From Candidatus Sumerlaeota bacterium (GTDB lineage Bacteria; Sumerlaeota; Sumerlaeia; UBA8349), in the NCBI GenBank assembly GCA_016931035.1, contig JAFGFN010000054.1:1-56179 (forward strand): DNA of 56,179 bases. Direction: 5' to 3'. Made by a program: the position numbers and the translations under genes. Below, one piece after another: positions 42,967 through 52,793 of the stretch; within the stretch, counting starts at the first letter, position 1; the number at the start of each line of letters is the position of its first letter. The notes beneath the pieces were generated by a model. That model saw only the letters and a list, made by a program, of their open reading frames with translations, made no database searches and was not told where the DNA came from.

Positions 42967-45339
42967 GTGGACATGCGAGGAAGAAACGTCGCTGCCGCCG
43001 AAGAATCGCCGGGACCCTCGCTCAATGCGTCGGTTCGCGGCGAGAGACAGCGGCTTGGCGTGCGAGTGCAAGGCGTCGTCCAAGGGGTCGGGTTCCGTCC
43101 CTTTGTCTACGGCCTGGCCGCGCGGCTCGGTTTGACCGGTTGGGTCCTCAACGATTCCCATGGGGTGGAAATCGAGATCGAGGGGCCGGCGTCGGCGATC
43201 GAGGCGTTTCTTGGGGAACTCAGAGAGTCGCCTCCCACCCTGTCGAGTGTAAAGGAAGTGCGGACGCGGCCGCTGGATGTGGCGGGGTCGGAGACCTTCG
43301 AGATCCGGGCCAGCCGGACCCAGTCGGACCGCGCGGTTCTCGTGGCGCCCGACTATGCCACCTGCCCCGACTGTGTCCGGGAACTCTTCGATCCCTCGGA
43401 CCGCCGTCATCGTTATCCTTTCATCAATTGCACGAATTGCGGACCGCGCTATACGATCTTGCGCTCCCTTCCCTACGACCGTCCGAACACGGCGATGGCC
43501 GATTTCCCGATGTGCCGCGACTGCCGGACCGAGTACGAAGATCCGCGCGACCGGCGTTTCCACGCCGAGCCGACTTGCTGCGCCGAGTGCGGCCCGCGCG
43601 TCTGGCTCGCCGACCGCGCGGGCGACGAACAGGCCTGCGCCGACCCGATTGCGGAGTGCGTCGGACACTTGGCCGCCGGTCGGATCGTCGCGGTTAAGGG
43701 GCTGGGAGGATTCCACTTGGCGTGCGACGCCTCGAACGAAGAAGCGGTGCGCGAGCTGCGCCGTCGCAAGGCGCGCGAGGAGAAACCCCTGGCCGTCATG
43801 GTCCGCGACATCGGGAAAGCCGAAGAGATCGCCTCCGTCCGCGACCGAGACCGCAAGACGCTGGAGGGGCGCGAGAGACCGATTCTGCTCGTGCCGAAGA
43901 AGCCGGGACACGGACTTTCGGAAGCCGTCGCGCCGGAGAGCGCCCACTTCGGAGTGATGCTGCCCTACACCCCGCTCCATCATCTTCTGATGGAGGGGCC
44001 GTATCGCGCCCTCGTCATGACGAGCGGCAACGTGACCGACGAGCCGATCGCCTACGACAACCGCGACGCGCTCGAACGCCTCGGCGACATAGCCGACTGG
44101 TTTCTTCTCCACAATCGAAACATCGAGATCCCGGCGGACGATTCGGTGGTGCGGTCGACCCCGCGGCGGACGCCGTTTCTCAGGCGTTCGCGAGGATACG
44201 CGCCGTTTCCCGTCGAGCTGCCTGAGAGCGCCCAGGGGACGGCGATCCTCGCGGTCGGGCCCGAGCTGAAGAACACGGTGTGCCTGACGCGCGGGCCTTT
44301 CGCCTTCCTGAGTCAACACATCGGAGACCTGCGCAACGCGTCCGCCTACCGGTCTTTCCTTCAGGCGATCGAGCGCCTGCGCGACATGCTCGGCATCTCG
44401 CCGCGCCTCGTCGCGTGCGACAGTCACCCCGACTATCTCTCGACCCGTTACGCCCGCGAGATGGGACTCCCCCTCGTTGCGGTTCAACACCATCACGCCC
44501 ACATCGCGTCGGTTCTCGCGGAAAAGCAACGCGACGACCGCGTGATCGGGGTGGCGTTCGACGGCGCGGGTTGGGGAGAGAATGGCGAGGTTTGGGGAGG
44601 CGAGTTTCTCCTTTGCGATCTCGAAACGTGCGAACGGGCGGGGCACTTCGAAACGGTGCCGCTCCCCGGCGGCGACGCGGCGGCGCGACGCCCGTCGAGA
44701 ATGGCTTACGTCCACCTCCGCGCCGCCCTCGGGGACGAAGCCGAACGGATTCTCGCCGAACGTTTCCCTCATCTCTCTGGGGATGAAGTTCCGCTTCTCT
44801 CGCGAATGATCGAAAAGGGAGTGAACTGTCCTCGCACGTCGAGCGCCGGTCGGCTTTTCGACGCCGTGAGCGCATTGCTCGGCGTGTGTTCCGAGAACAC
44901 TTACGAGGGACAGGCGCCGATGGAACTCGAAGGCCTGGCGATGCGGGCGCCGGAAGACGACGCATGGTACGAAGCCCGCGTCGAGCGCGACGCAGGCGGA
45001 ACGTGGGTCGTCCGGACGAGCGATCTGATCCAGGGGCTCGCGAAGGACGTTGGCGCCGGAGTCGCGCGCGAGACGGTTGCGGCTCGGTTTCACCGTTCCG
45101 TGGCTCGCCTCGTGGTTTCCATGTGTCTTCGCCTCAGGGAACAATCGGGTCTCTCGACGGTGGCGCTCTCGGGAGGCGTGTTTTCGAATGCGTTTCTCGC
45201 CCAAGAGACGGAGAATCTGTTGGAGCGCGAGGGATTCGAGACGCTTGTCAATTCTCTCGTCCCGGCGGGCGATGGAGGCATCGCCTTGGGTCAGGCCGCC
45301 GTCGCGGGACAACGGGCGAAAGCGGCCCAAGACGTCTAG
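42967..45339 (+). CDS. hypF: Carbamoyltransferase HypF
   Basis: About 790 residues. It makes the cyanide ligands of the NiFe site from carbamoyl phosphate, handing thiocyanate to HypE. In order: acylphosphatase domain (RVQGVVQGVGFRPFVYGLA), two zinc-finger motifs (CPDCVRELFDP with INCTNCGPRYTI; CRDCRTEYEDP with CCAECGPR), YrdC-like domain (VAVKGLGGFHLACDASNEEA, RRKAREEKPLAVM), and a Kae1-like C-terminal domain (VQHHHAHIASVLAE, ALSGGVFSNAFLAQ). The start is a GTG at 42967 or an ATG at 42973, both after AAGGA; hypB ends ten bases before. Confidence 0.95.
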   Translation: MDMRGRNVAAAEESPGPSLNASVRGERQRLGVRVQGVVQGVGFRPFVYGLAARLGLTGWVLNDSHGVEIEIEGPASAIEAFLGELRESPPTLSSVKEVRTRPLDVAGSETFEIRASRTQSDRAVLVAPDYATCPDCVRELFDPSDRRHRYPFINCTNCGPRYTILRSLPYDRPNTAMADFPMCRDCRTEYEDPRDRRFHAEPTCCAECGPRVWLADRAGDEQACADPIAECVGHLAAGRIVAVKGLGGFHLACDASNEEAVRELRRRKAREEKPLAVMVRDIGKAEEIASVRDRDRKTLEGRERPILLVPKKPGHGLSEAVAPESAHFGVMLPYTPLHHLLMEGPYRALVMTSGNVTDEPIAYDNRDALERLGDIADWFLLHNRNIEIPADDSVVRSTPRRTPFLRRSRGYAPFPVELPESAQGTAILAVGPELKNTVCLTRGPFAFLSQHIGDLRNASAYRSFLQAIERLRDMLGISPRLVACDSHPDYLSTRYAREMGLPLVAVQHHHAHIASVLAEKQRDDRVIGVAFDGAGWGENGEVWGGEFLLCDLETCERAGHFETVPLPGGDAAARRPSRMAYVHLRAALGDEAERILAERFPHLSGDEVPLLSRMIEKGVNCPRTSSAGRLFDAVSALLGVCSENTYEGQAPMELEGLAMRAPEDDAWYEARVERDAGGTWVVRTSDLIQGLAKDVGAGVARETVAARFHRSVARLVVSMCLRLREQSGLSTVALSGGVFSNAFLAQETENLLEREGFETLVNSLVPAGDGGIALGQAAVAGQRAKAAQDV

Positions 45340-45360
45340 TTGAAGAAGGAGTCCTTACTC

Positions 45361-45597
45361 ATGTGTCTTGCCGTTCCCGCCCGAGTGACCGAGATCGAGG
45401 GTGCGCGGGCGAAGGTCGATCTGCTCGGCAACGTTCGCGAAGCCGACTTGGCGCTCGTCGCCGACGTCGCGGTGGGCGACTACGTCCTGATCCACGCGGG
45501 GTTTGCCATTCAGAAGATGTCCGCCGAGGACGCGCGGGAGACGTTCGAACTGCTCAGAGAGATCGGAGAGTGCGCGGATGACGCCGGCGGCAACTGA
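45361..45597 (+). CDS. hypC: HypC/HybG-type maturation chaperone
   Basis: A 78-residue protein starting MCLAVPARV, the motif whose Cys2 binds the Fe(CN)2CO unit with HypD and docks it to the large subunit. AAGGAG lies ten bases before the ATG. Length and OB-like fold (VDLLGNVREADLALV) are typical. Its tail overlaps the start of hypD by 20 bp. Confidence 0.94.
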   Translation: MCLAVPARVTEIEGARAKVDLLGNVREADLALVADVAVGDYVLIHAGFAIQKMSAEDARETFELLREIGECADDAGGN

Positions 45598-46642
45598 GAA
45601 GTTCGCGGAGCGGATGCGCGCGGCGATAGCGCGCATCGGCAAGCCCGTGCGCCTCATGGAAGTGTGCGGCACACACACCCACGCCATCGCCCGCCACGGT
45701 CTGCGCGCGCTGTTCCCTCCCGAGTTGCAGCTCGTCTCCGGACCCGGCTGCCCCGTGTGCGTCACGCCTCAGAGCGAAATCGAGCGCATGATCCTTCTCG
45801 CGCGCGAGCCGGGGACAATCCTCTGTACGTTCGGAGACATGCTCCGTGTGCCCGGGATCCGCTCGTCGCTCGAACAGGAACGCACGAACGGCGCGGACAT
45901 CCGGGTCGTCTACTCCCCTCTCGACGCTCTGGCCGTGGCGCGAAAGGAACCCGAACGCGAAGTCGTCTTTCTGGCGGTGGGTTTCGAGACGACGGCGCCG
46001 GTCGTGGCGAGCGTGGCGTTGGAGGCGCTCGAATCGGGGACGAAGAACTTCTCCCTTCTCGTCGGGCACAAGCTCATCCCACCCGCGATGGACGCCCTGC
46101 TCCGAGGAGAATGTCAACTCGACGGTTTCCTCACCCCCGGACACGTTTCGGTCGTCATCGGATCGCAGGCCTACGACGATCTCGCGCGCGAGTTCCGCGT
46201 CCCGTGCGTCGCCACCGGGTTCGAGCCCGCGGACATTCTCGAAGGCGTCGCGATGCTTCTGGAATCGATCGCCGAATGCCGATCGGGATCGTTCATCCAG
46301 TATCGAAGCGCCGTGCGTCCCGAGGGGAACCCTCAGGCCCGCGAAGTCATGTTCCGCGCCTTCAGGAAGGCGGGGAGCGAGTGGCGGGGCTTGGGGTCGA
46401 TTCCTGGAAGCGGCCTGAAACTGAAACGGGACCTGGCCTCGCTCGACGCCGCACAGCGCTTCTCCCTACCCGAGGTCGCGCCCGTGGAGATTCCCGGCTG
46501 TCGGTGCGGCGACGTGCTTAGGGGTCTGCTGTCTCCCGCCGACTGTCCTCTGTTCGGCAACGCCTGCACCCCGAGGACACCCGTCGGCCCTTGCATGGTC
46601 TCATCCGAAGGTTCCTGCGCGGCGAGGTACAAGTATGAGTGA
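45578..46642 (+). CDS. hypD: Hydrogenase formation protein HypD
   Basis: A 354-residue Fe-S scaffold on which the Fe(CN)2CO group is built with HypC. It has VRLMEVCGTHTHAIARHG (Cys of the CGTHTH motif), VSGPGCPVCVTP, FGDMLRVPG, VGFETTAPVVAS and the four Cys near the end (CRCGDVLRG, CPLFGNACTP) for the 4Fe-4S cluster. The ATG at 45578 lies within the hypC tail with GGAGAG upstream. Confidence 0.95.
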   Translation: MTPAATEKFAERMRAAIARIGKPVRLMEVCGTHTHAIARHGLRALFPPELQLVSGPGCPVCVTPQSEIERMILLAREPGTILCTFGDMLRVPGIRSSLEQERTNGADIRVVYSPLDALAVARKEPEREVVFLAVGFETTAPVVASVALEALESGTKNFSLLVGHKLIPPAMDALLRGECQLDGFLTPGHVSVVIGSQAYDDLAREFRVPCVATGFEPADILEGVAMLLESIAECRSGSFIQYRSAVRPEGNPQAREVMFRAFRKAGSEWRGLGSIPGSGLKLKRDLASLDAAQRFSLPEVAPVEIPGCRCGDVLRGLLSPADCPLFGNACTPRTPVGPCMVSSEGSCAARYKYE

Positions 46643-47630
46643 CAAGATCGTCTTGGCACACGGCGGAGGCGGCGCACTGATGCGCGAGCTGATCGAGGGC
46701 GTGATCGCTCCGGCGATCGGCGGTCTGCCAGACGGTCTGCCCGACGCCTCGCCGATACCGGGCGCCGACGGACTGGTCCTGACCACCGACTCGTTCGTCG
46801 TCAAGCCGCTGTTCTTCCGAGGCGGCGACATCGGAAGACTCAGCGTTTTCGGCACGGTCAACGATCTCGCCGTCTCGGGCGCGGAACCCCTCGCCTTGTC
46901 TCTCTCGCTCATCGTCGAGGAAGGACTCGACATCGCCGTTCTGCGCCGCGTGGTCGAGTCGGCGGCCCAGGCCGCGCGCGAATGCGGGGTGCGCATCGTA
47001 ACGGGCGACACTAAGGTCGTGGCTCGTGGCGAGGCCGACGAGTTGTTCGTCACGACCGCCGGGGTCGGATCGAGACGCACGAAGGATGCTCTGCCGGGCT
47101 TGCGCGAAGGCGATGCGGTTCTCGTCAGCGGCGGGATTGCCGAACACGGCATCGCCGTCGTGAGCGAACGCGAGGGAATGCAGTTCGAGACGCCGGTCGA
47201 GTCCGACGCCGCGTCGGTCTGGCCGCTGGTTCGCGCGTTGATCGACGCCGGGGTGGAGATCCACGCCATGCGCGACCCGACGCGCGGCGGCCTGGCCGCG
47301 TGCTGTGTCGAACTGGCCGATGTTTCGAACGTCAGTGTTCGGCTCGACGAGGCGGCGTTGCCGATTCGACCCGAAGTTGCCGCCGCGTGCGAAATGCTCG
47401 GATTCGATCCGTTGACGGTCGCGAACGAGGGAAAACTGGTGGTTGCAGTGAGAGCAAAGGATGCGGAGGCGGCGTTGGCGGCTCTCAGGTCCGAGAGTCT
47501 CGGCGCTCGCGCGGCGATCATTGGGGAAGTGACCCGCCGTCGCGACAAACCCGTGTATCTGCGGACCCGGTACGGAGGCGAACGGATCGTCGAGATGCCT
47601 TACGGGGAGGAACTCCCGCGGATCTGTTGA
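46635..47630 (+). CDS. hypE: Hydrogenase maturation protein HypE
   Basis: A 331-residue PurM-like enzyme that dehydrates its thiocarboxamide C-terminus to thiocyanate for the CN ligands. KIVLAHGGGGALMRELIEG opens the protein, TDSFVVKPLFFRGGDIGRLSV and TKVVARGEAD are the ATP region, and RDPTRGGLAA is conserved. It ends in PRIC, the C-terminal Cys that carries the carbamoyl group, so the end is intact. It overlaps hypD by eight bases and converges on the protease gene. Confidence 0.96.
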   Translation: MSDKIVLAHGGGGALMRELIEGVIAPAIGGLPDGLPDASPIPGADGLVLTTDSFVVKPLFFRGGDIGRLSVFGTVNDLAVSGAEPLALSLSLIVEEGLDIAVLRRVVESAAQAARECGVRIVTGDTKVVARGEADELFVTTAGVGSRRTKDALPGLREGDAVLVSGGIAEHGIAVVSEREGMQFETPVESDAASVWPLVRALIDAGVEIHAMRDPTRGGLAACCVELADVSNVSVRLDEAALPIRPEVAAACEMLGFDPLTVANEGKLVVAVRAKDAEAALAALRSESLGARAAIIGEVTRRRDKPVYLRTRYGGERIVEMPYGEELPRIC

Positions 47631-47670
47631 GCGCCGACCGTCCTTGCGCCGCATTCCCGTCGCCATCGTT

Positions 47671-48156
47671 TCAGAGAGTCTCTCGGACGGCCTGAAGAAT
47701 CTCTTCCAGACACTCGGGGTACCGCGCTTCCAGAACATCCGTCATGGTTTCGGAAAAGGTGACGTTGTCCTCGACTTCGACCGCGAAGATGTGGATGTCG
47801 GAATCGTCGGGGAGATGATGCCCGAGGCGACGGCCGAGTTCGAGCGCCGTCGAGAAATTCACGTCGTGGATGTTGTTCACGTTCTGCGAGTCGCGCAGAC
47901 GAGTCGCGTCGAAGTAGTACCATGCCCCCGGCTCTCCGCCCCGCGTCTGGATGGAATCGAGGACAACGAGACGATCGTACCCGGAGATGTGGTCGAGGAG
48001 GTTCAGGCCGCCGACCGAGCATTCTTCACAGAAGAAGAGGTTGGGGAGTTCGCCGAGACGCGCCTTGAGATCGCGGGCGAGGCGAATTCCGACGGCGTCG
48101 TCGGAGAGAATCGGGTTGCCCATTCCGAGGACGAGTGTGCGAGGCGCGCCGGTCAT
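47671..48156 (-). CDS. [NiFe]-hydrogenase maturation protease (M52)
   Basis: A 161-residue endopeptidase that removes the C-terminal tail of the large subunit after nickel insertion. LVLGMGNPILSDDAVGIRLA is the family N-terminus with its metal-binding Asp (after GMGNPILSDD), and VLDSIQTRGGEPGAW and FSTALELGRRLG follow. It is the last gene of the hydrogenase operon, 10 bp after the large subunit. The substrate is most likely the neighbouring MvhA, whose 26-residue tail follows DPCYSCATH. Confidence 0.92.
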   Translation of the reverse strand: MTGAPRTLVLGMGNPILSDDAVGIRLARDLKARLGELPNLFFCEECSVGGLNLLDHISGYDRLVVLDSIQTRGGEPGAWYYFDATRLRDSQNVNNIHDVNFSTALELGRRLGHHLPDDSDIHIFAVEVEDNVTFSETMTDVLEARYPECLEEILQAVRETL

Positions 48157-48166
48157 GGTGAGTCCG

Positions 48167-49633
48167 TCAGGCGCCGCGCTTGAAATGCTGGACGATCTCG
48201 CCGTTCTTCCAGATTCGGGCTTCGAGCGGCATTTGGCCCGGCAGGCTGTGCGTGGCGCAGCTGTAGCACGGGTCGAAGGAACGGAAAGCCATCTCGATCA
48301 TGTTCAGGATGCCCTCTGTGATCTCTTTGCCGGGTTGAATGAACGCGGCGGCGGCCTTCTTCGTGACCATGTGGATCGGCGCGTTGTTGTTCGTGGTGCC
48401 GACGATCAGGTTCGCGCTCGTGCATATCGCGTTCTCGTCGCACGTGTAGTGATGGGTCAGGGTGCCGCGCATCGCCTCGACGATCCCGAAACCCTCGCCC
48501 GTGATCCGTTTCGGGACGACGCGGAACCCGTCGCCCGTGATTTCGGGGTCCCCGCAGTAGGCCTGGAGCATCTCGGCGTTCTGGACCATCTCGACGAGCC
48601 GCGCCCAATGGGCGGCCATGAGCGCCTTGCAGGGTTTGCCGCCTAGTGTCGAGAACATCTCCTGGAAGGCCTCCTGCGCCTTCGGAGTCGCCATGCGGTC
48701 GGCGACGTTCAGGCGCGACAAGGGCGTGGCCATATAGATGCTCGAGTCGATCCCCTCGACGAAGCCCTTCCAGCCGCGTTTCTTGAGATAGGGGAACTTG
48801 AGGTAGGACCAACTCTCGACGTGCTCGGCCACGTGTTCGGCATAGTCCTTCGCCTCGTACTTACAGATTTCCTTCCCTTCGTAGTCGACCACGCGAACCT
48901 TGCCGTCGTAGAAATTGACGGCGTTGTTCTCGTCCACGAGACCCATGTTGTGGACGTCCAGGCAGTAGGGTCCGTTCAGAATCAGGTCCACGTAAGCGGG
49001 ATTCCCGAGCACGACATCCTTGAAGAGTTTGAGAGAGAACTGGGTGAACTCGTAGAGATCGGCGACCATCGCCTTGATCTTCTCGAGATCGTCCTTGTCG
49101 ATCCCTTTCGCCACGCCGCCGGGAAGACACCAGACCAGGTGAGTAAAGCGTCCGCCCAGTATTTGTTGAATCTCCTGGGCCTGGGCGCGGGCCTTGATCA
49201 CGGCGCCGCCGATCTCGAGTCCCACCTTGGCCACCACGCCCAGGATGTTGCGAATCGCCGGGTCCGCGTCCGGGCCGACAACGAAGTCCGGCGCGGCCAG
49301 CGCGTAGAAATGGGCGATATGGGAATGGATATAGTGGGCGTGGTAGTACATGTCGCGGAGCTTGTGGGCCAGGACCGGCGCCTCGTTGCCGAAACATCCG
49401 TCCACGGCCTTGGCGCTCGCCATGTGATGGCTGGCCGGGCAGACTCCGCATATCCGGGTCACGATCCGAGGCAGCTCCTCGATGGGACGACCGACGACGA
49501 ACCGCTCGAAGCCTCGGAGCTCCGGAATCTGGAAATAGGTATCCTTGACGCTCCCATCGTCGTTCAGGAAGATCTCGATCTTGCCGTGTCCTTCGAGACG
49601 CGTGATGGGGTCGATGCCGATAGTCCTGGTCAT
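48167..49633 (-). CDS. mvhA: [NiFe]-hydrogenase large subunit, MvhA-like (group 3c type)
   Basis: A 488-residue catalytic subunit. The NiFe ligands are Cys62 and Cys65 (RICGVCPASHH) and Cys456 and Cys459 (DPCYSCATH). The tail 463-488 is to be cleaved after His462. The sequence resembles F420-non-reducing/MvhA-type (group 3c) enzymes, which pair with MvhG and MvhD and feed HdrA. It starts in an ATGA overlap with the MvhG stop, so stoichiometric translation is likely. The group call is from motifs and gene context, not a tree. Confidence 0.93.
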   Translation of the reverse strand: MTRTIGIDPITRLEGHGKIEIFLNDDGSVKDTYFQIPELRGFERFVVGRPIEELPRIVTRICGVCPASHHMASAKAVDGCFGNEAPVLAHKLRDMYYHAHYIHSHIAHFYALAAPDFVVGPDADPAIRNILGVVAKVGLEIGGAVIKARAQAQEIQQILGGRFTHLVWCLPGGVAKGIDKDDLEKIKAMVADLYEFTQFSLKLFKDVVLGNPAYVDLILNGPYCLDVHNMGLVDENNAVNFYDGKVRVVDYEGKEICKYEAKDYAEHVAEHVESWSYLKFPYLKKRGWKGFVEGIDSSIYMATPLSRLNVADRMATPKAQEAFQEMFSTLGGKPCKALMAAHWARLVEMVQNAEMLQAYCGDPEITGDGFRVVPKRITGEGFGIVEAMRGTLTHHYTCDENAICTSANLIVGTTNNNAPIHMVTKKAAAAFIQPGKEITEGILNMIEMAFRSFDPCYSCATHSLPGQMPLEARIWKNGEIVQHFKRGA

Positions 49634-50598
49634 TGTTTCTCATTCCTTTTCATCAGCGAGGCGGGCGCGCCGAAACGATAGGCGATCGCCGCGAAGTCCG
49701 GAATCCCCTTGAGAATTCCTCGAATCTCTTCGGGTGTCTTGCCGTCGACGATCGACGCCACCGCGCTCAACGATTTCGCTCCGTGGTCGACGACGCCGGG
49801 CAGAGGCCCGTAGCAGCCTCGGCAGCCCTGGCCCGTATCCGGACACCGCACGCCGCATCCCGAACGCGTCGCCGGACCCAGGCACAGGATGCCCTGATCC
49901 ATGAGACACTGCGTCGGGTCTTGTATGATTTCCCACGGACGGTAGAACCGGGTGACCTTCTTCTCTTTCTTCTCGCGTTTGCAGTCTTCGCACACGGCAA
50001 AGTCGGCCGCGCCGACGACCGATCCCTTCGGCGGAAGCTCTCCCTTGACCACGGCCAGGAGAACGGCCTTCACCTGGTGCGGCGCGGGAGGACAACCGGG
50101 CAGGTAGTAGTCGACGTCGACCACGTCGTCCAACTTGTACACCTGGTCGTAGAATTCCGGAATATCCAGCGTCTCATCATCCCCGATCTTCGTCTCCGGA
50201 ACGGGGACGGTCTTATTCCCGGGTTCGATGGAGGGATTGTTTAGATAGGCGGTGTCGAGGATCTTGTCCTTGCTGGTGAAGTTCGCAAGACCCGGGATGC
50301 CTCCCATGTGCGAGCAGGAACCGAACGCCACGAGGATCTTGGACTTCTGCCTGAGGAGCCGCGCGATGTGTTCGTTCTCGCTGTTTCGGACGGCGCCGTT
50401 ATAGAAGGCCGCGTCGAGTTCGCCATCCTGCATCTTCTCGACGTCCTTGTATTTCCCGTCCACCGCGATGGGCCAGAGGCGAATGTCGGCCGCCGCGGCC
50501 ACGTCGAGAATGAATTCGTTCGTGTCCAGAACGGCCACGTCGCAGCCGCCGCATGCGGCGCCCCAATACAGGGCGATCTGTAGTTTCTCTGGGCTCAT
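49630..50598 (-). CDS. mvhG: [NiFe]-hydrogenase small subunit, MvhG-like
   Basis: A 322-residue Fe-S subunit of the 20-kDa NADH dehydrogenase/hydrogenase small subunit family. [14 protein letters not shown] and [13 protein letters not shown] bind the proximal 4Fe-4S cluster together with [10 protein letters not shown]. The distal clusters are in [12 protein letters not shown] and in the Cys-rich [12 protein letters not shown]...[16 protein letters not shown] region. It has no twin-arginine signal peptide, so it is cytoplasmic, unlike group 1 uptake enzymes. It overlaps both neighbours by four bases. Confidence 0.93.
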   Translation of the reverse strand: MSPEKLQIALYWGAACGGCDVAVLDTNEFILDVAAAADIRLWPIAVDGKYKDVEKMQDGELDAAFYNGAVRNSENEHIARLLRQKSKILVAFGSCSHMGGIPGLANFTSKDKILDTAYLNNPSIEPGNKTVPVPETKIGDDETLDIPEFYDQVYKLDDVVDVDYYLPGCPPAPHQVKAVLLAVVKGELPPKGSVVGAADFAVCEDCKREKKEKKVTRFYRPWEIIQDPTQCLMDQGILCLGPATRSGCGVRCPDTGQGCRGCYGPLPGVVDHGAKSLSAVASIVDGKTPEEIRGILKGIPDFAAIAYRFGAPASLMKRNEKQ

Positions 50599-51047
50599 TT
50601 CGTTACCTCTTGATGCACGGGCTGCGATGCGTTCTCCTGCTCGACCCGAAACCGGCTCGGGCCCAGCGCGCGGATCTTCTCGGTCATGTCGGTCACCACC
50701 TCGGCAAAGACCTGGCCCTCGGAGGCGCTGACCCATTCGAGCCGGACTCGCGCCTCCTCGATTCCGAAAGCGCAGAGCGTCTGCTTGAGGAGCTCGTAGC
50801 GTCGCAGAGCCTTGTAGTTGCCTTCGGTATAGTGGCAGTCGCCGGGATGGCATCCGCAAATCAGAACGCCGTCGGCCCCGTCGCGCAACGCCTTCAGGAC
50901 AAACGTGGGATCGATCCGGGCGCTACACATGACGCGGATGACGCGCACGTTGGCCGGGTACTGGATGCGGCTGGTTCCGGCCAGATCCGCTCCGGCATAG
51001 GAGCACCAGTTGCACAGGAACCCGACGATTTTCGGCTCGAAGCTCAT
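50595..51047 (-). CDS. mvhD: MvhD-like Fe-S electron-transfer subunit
   Basis: A 150-residue protein of the FrhD/MvhD family: [53 protein letters not shown] (Cys ligands of a [2Fe-2S] cluster). In methanogens MvhD links the hydrogenase to HdrA. Here it lies between HdrA and MvhG with four-base overlaps at both ends. Because QmoB of sulfate reducers is an HdrA fused to an MvhD domain, this gene plus the HdrA before it looks like a split QmoB. Confidence 0.93.
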   Translation of the reverse strand: MSFEPKIVGFLCNWCSYAGADLAGTSRIQYPANVRVIRVMCSARIDPTFVLKALRDGADGVLICGCHPGDCHYTEGNYKALRRYELLKQTLCAFGIEEARVRLEWVSASEGQVFAEVVTDMTEKIRALGPSRFRVEQENASQPVHQEVTK

Positions 51048-52780
51048 CTCAACACTCCTTCGATCTGCGCAAATATCTGTCTGTCGGTGAAATGGCGGGC
51101 CTTGATGGCGCACGAGGGGCAGGCCGCCACGCACGCCCCGCACGCCTTGCAAAGCGCGCTGTTCACCCGGCTGCGCTTCTTCTCCTCGTCGAATTCCACC
51201 GCCGAGTAGGGACACAGGCTATTGCACACGCGGCAGCCCGAGCACAGGTCTTCGTCCACCTCGGCGAAAACGGCGTCGATCTCGATCTTCTGTTTGGCGA
51301 TCCGCCCGAGGATGCGCGCGGCGGCGGCTCGGGCTTGGGCTACCGTGTCGGGAATGTCCTTGGGCGCGGCGCACGTACCGGCGATGAAAATGCCCTCGGT
51401 CGTCGTCGCGACCGGATCCAATTTCGGATGACTCTCGATGTACCAACCGTCTTTGTCTTGACTGATGTTCACGAGCCGGGCCACGTCGCCCGATTCCGAA
51501 CGGGCTTCCATGCCGACCATCAGAATGACCATGTCGGCCGGGATTTCGATCGTCTCGCCCGAGAGTTGTTCGTTGACTTCGATCAGCATTTCGCTCTCCT
51601 CTCCGGGCTGGGCGCGCTTGATCACCGGGTGCTCGTTCTTGCCGTACATGAGAAAGAGGGTCTTGGCCTCGGAACTGCCGCGATAGAAGTCCTCGTGTCC
51701 CTTGCCAAACGCATGCATGTCGATATACAGGTCCGACACATAGGAGTTCGGAATGGCGGACTTGATCTCGTGGGCGTATTTCAGGGCCGTCATGCAGCAG
51801 ACCCTCGAGCAGTAGCCGTGGAAGTCCCGGCTCCTCGAACCCACGCAATGGACGATGGCGAAGTACTCCGGGATGCGGCCTTCCTTCGTGCGGATGTTTC
51901 CTTCGCGAAGCATCTTTTCGAACTCGAAGGAGGTGACCACGTTGGGAAGCTTGCCGTAGCCGAAGTGGGTGACGCGGCCGGCGTCGAATTCCTTATACCC
52001 GGTGCATACCACGACCGACCCCACTTCCAGGACGTGCTCTTTATGAGGATCGCCGTTCTTTTTCGCCGCGCCGACGATCGCCGTGAAGTTGCCCACGAAC
52101 CCGGACAGACTCTTCAGCTCCGATTCGAGCATCAACTGGACGTAGGGATTTGCGCGAACTCGGGCAATCCGGTCGGTCAGCAGGTCCCGGGCCGAGTACA
52201 GATGCGGAGCCGTCAGGTCCACCCGGGCCAGATTGCCGCCCAACCGGTCCGTCTTCTCGACCAGGAACACGGGGTGTCCGGACTCGGCCAGTTCGAGCGC
52301 CGCGCTGAGCCCGGCGATCCCCCCGCCGAGCACCAGGGTGCTGGGGCACATGTCGGCGTAGAGATTCTCGAGCGGCTCGTGGTGGGCCACCCGCAGAATC
52401 GCGGCCCGGGTCAGAGCCTCGGCCTTGGCCGTTGCGGTCTCCTCGTTTTCGTGCACCCAACTGCACTGCTCGCGGATGTTCGCCATCTCGAAGAAGTAGG
52501 GATTGATTCCCGCGGTCTGAAGCGCTTTGCGGAACGTGCGCTCATGCATCCTGGGGCTGCACGCGGCCACCACCACTCGATTCAGGTTGTTCTTGCGAAT
52601 GTCCTCGACGATCATCTCCTGCCCGGGCGTCGAGCACATGTACTTATAGGTCCGAGCCACCGCCACGTTGGGCATCTTCGAGAGACTCGCGCAAATGGCG
52701 TCGCAATCCACGACCTTGGCGATGTTCGTGCCGCAGTTGCAGACGTACACGCCGATTCGAACTTCTTCCATGGTCTCCAT
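51044..52780 (-). CDS. hdrA: HdrA-type FAD/Fe-S subunit (second copy)
   Basis: A 578-residue flavoprotein. The N-terminal [14 protein letters not shown] (Cys14, Cys16) is the HdrA Cys cluster, [19 protein letters not shown] binds FAD, and [12 protein letters not shown] and [13 protein letters not shown] are family signatures. The C-terminus has two 4Fe-4S motifs, [12 protein letters not shown] and [12 protein letters not shown]. It lacks the LDCxACILTP Cys segment after the FAD loop (the place reads [14 protein letters not shown]), unlike the first copy in this operon. It passes electrons between MvhD/hydrogenase and the membrane subunit, possibly with bifurcation. It starts 13 bp after the QmoC-like stop. 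Confidence 0.92.
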   Translation of the reverse strand: METMEEVRIGVYVCNCGTNIAKVVDCDAICASLSKMPNVAVARTYKYMCSTPGQEMIVEDIRKNNLNRVVVAACSPRMHERTFRKALQTAGINPYFFEMANIREQCSWVHENEETATAKAEALTRAAILRVAHHEPLENLYADMCPSTLVLGGGIAGLSAALELAESGHPVFLVEKTDRLGGNLARVDLTAPHLYSARDLLTDRIARVRANPYVQLMLESELKSLSGFVGNFTAIVGAAKKNGDPHKEHVLEVGSVVVCTGYKEFDAGRVTHFGYGKLPNVVTSFEFEKMLREGNIRTKEGRIPEYFAIVHCVGSRSRDFHGYCSRVCCMTALKYAHEIKSAIPNSYVSDLYIDMHAFGKGHEDFYRGSSEAKTLFLMYGKNEHPVIKRAQPGEESEMLIEVNEQLSGETIEIPADMVILMVGMEARSESGDVARLVNISQDKDGWYIESHPKLDPVATTTEGIFIAGTCAAPKDIPDTVAQARAAAARILGRIAKQKIEIDAVFAEVDEDLCSGCRVCNSLCPYSAVEFDEEKKRSRVNSALCKACGACVAACPSCAIKARHFTDRQIFAQIEGVLR

Positions 52781-52793
52781 CTCCTTGCCGGCC

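Noticed and set aside
42547..45330. 927-codon open frame antisense to hypF
   Set aside because: The opposite strand has all four HypF domains in order; the antisense translation is low-complexity Arg/His/Gly text.
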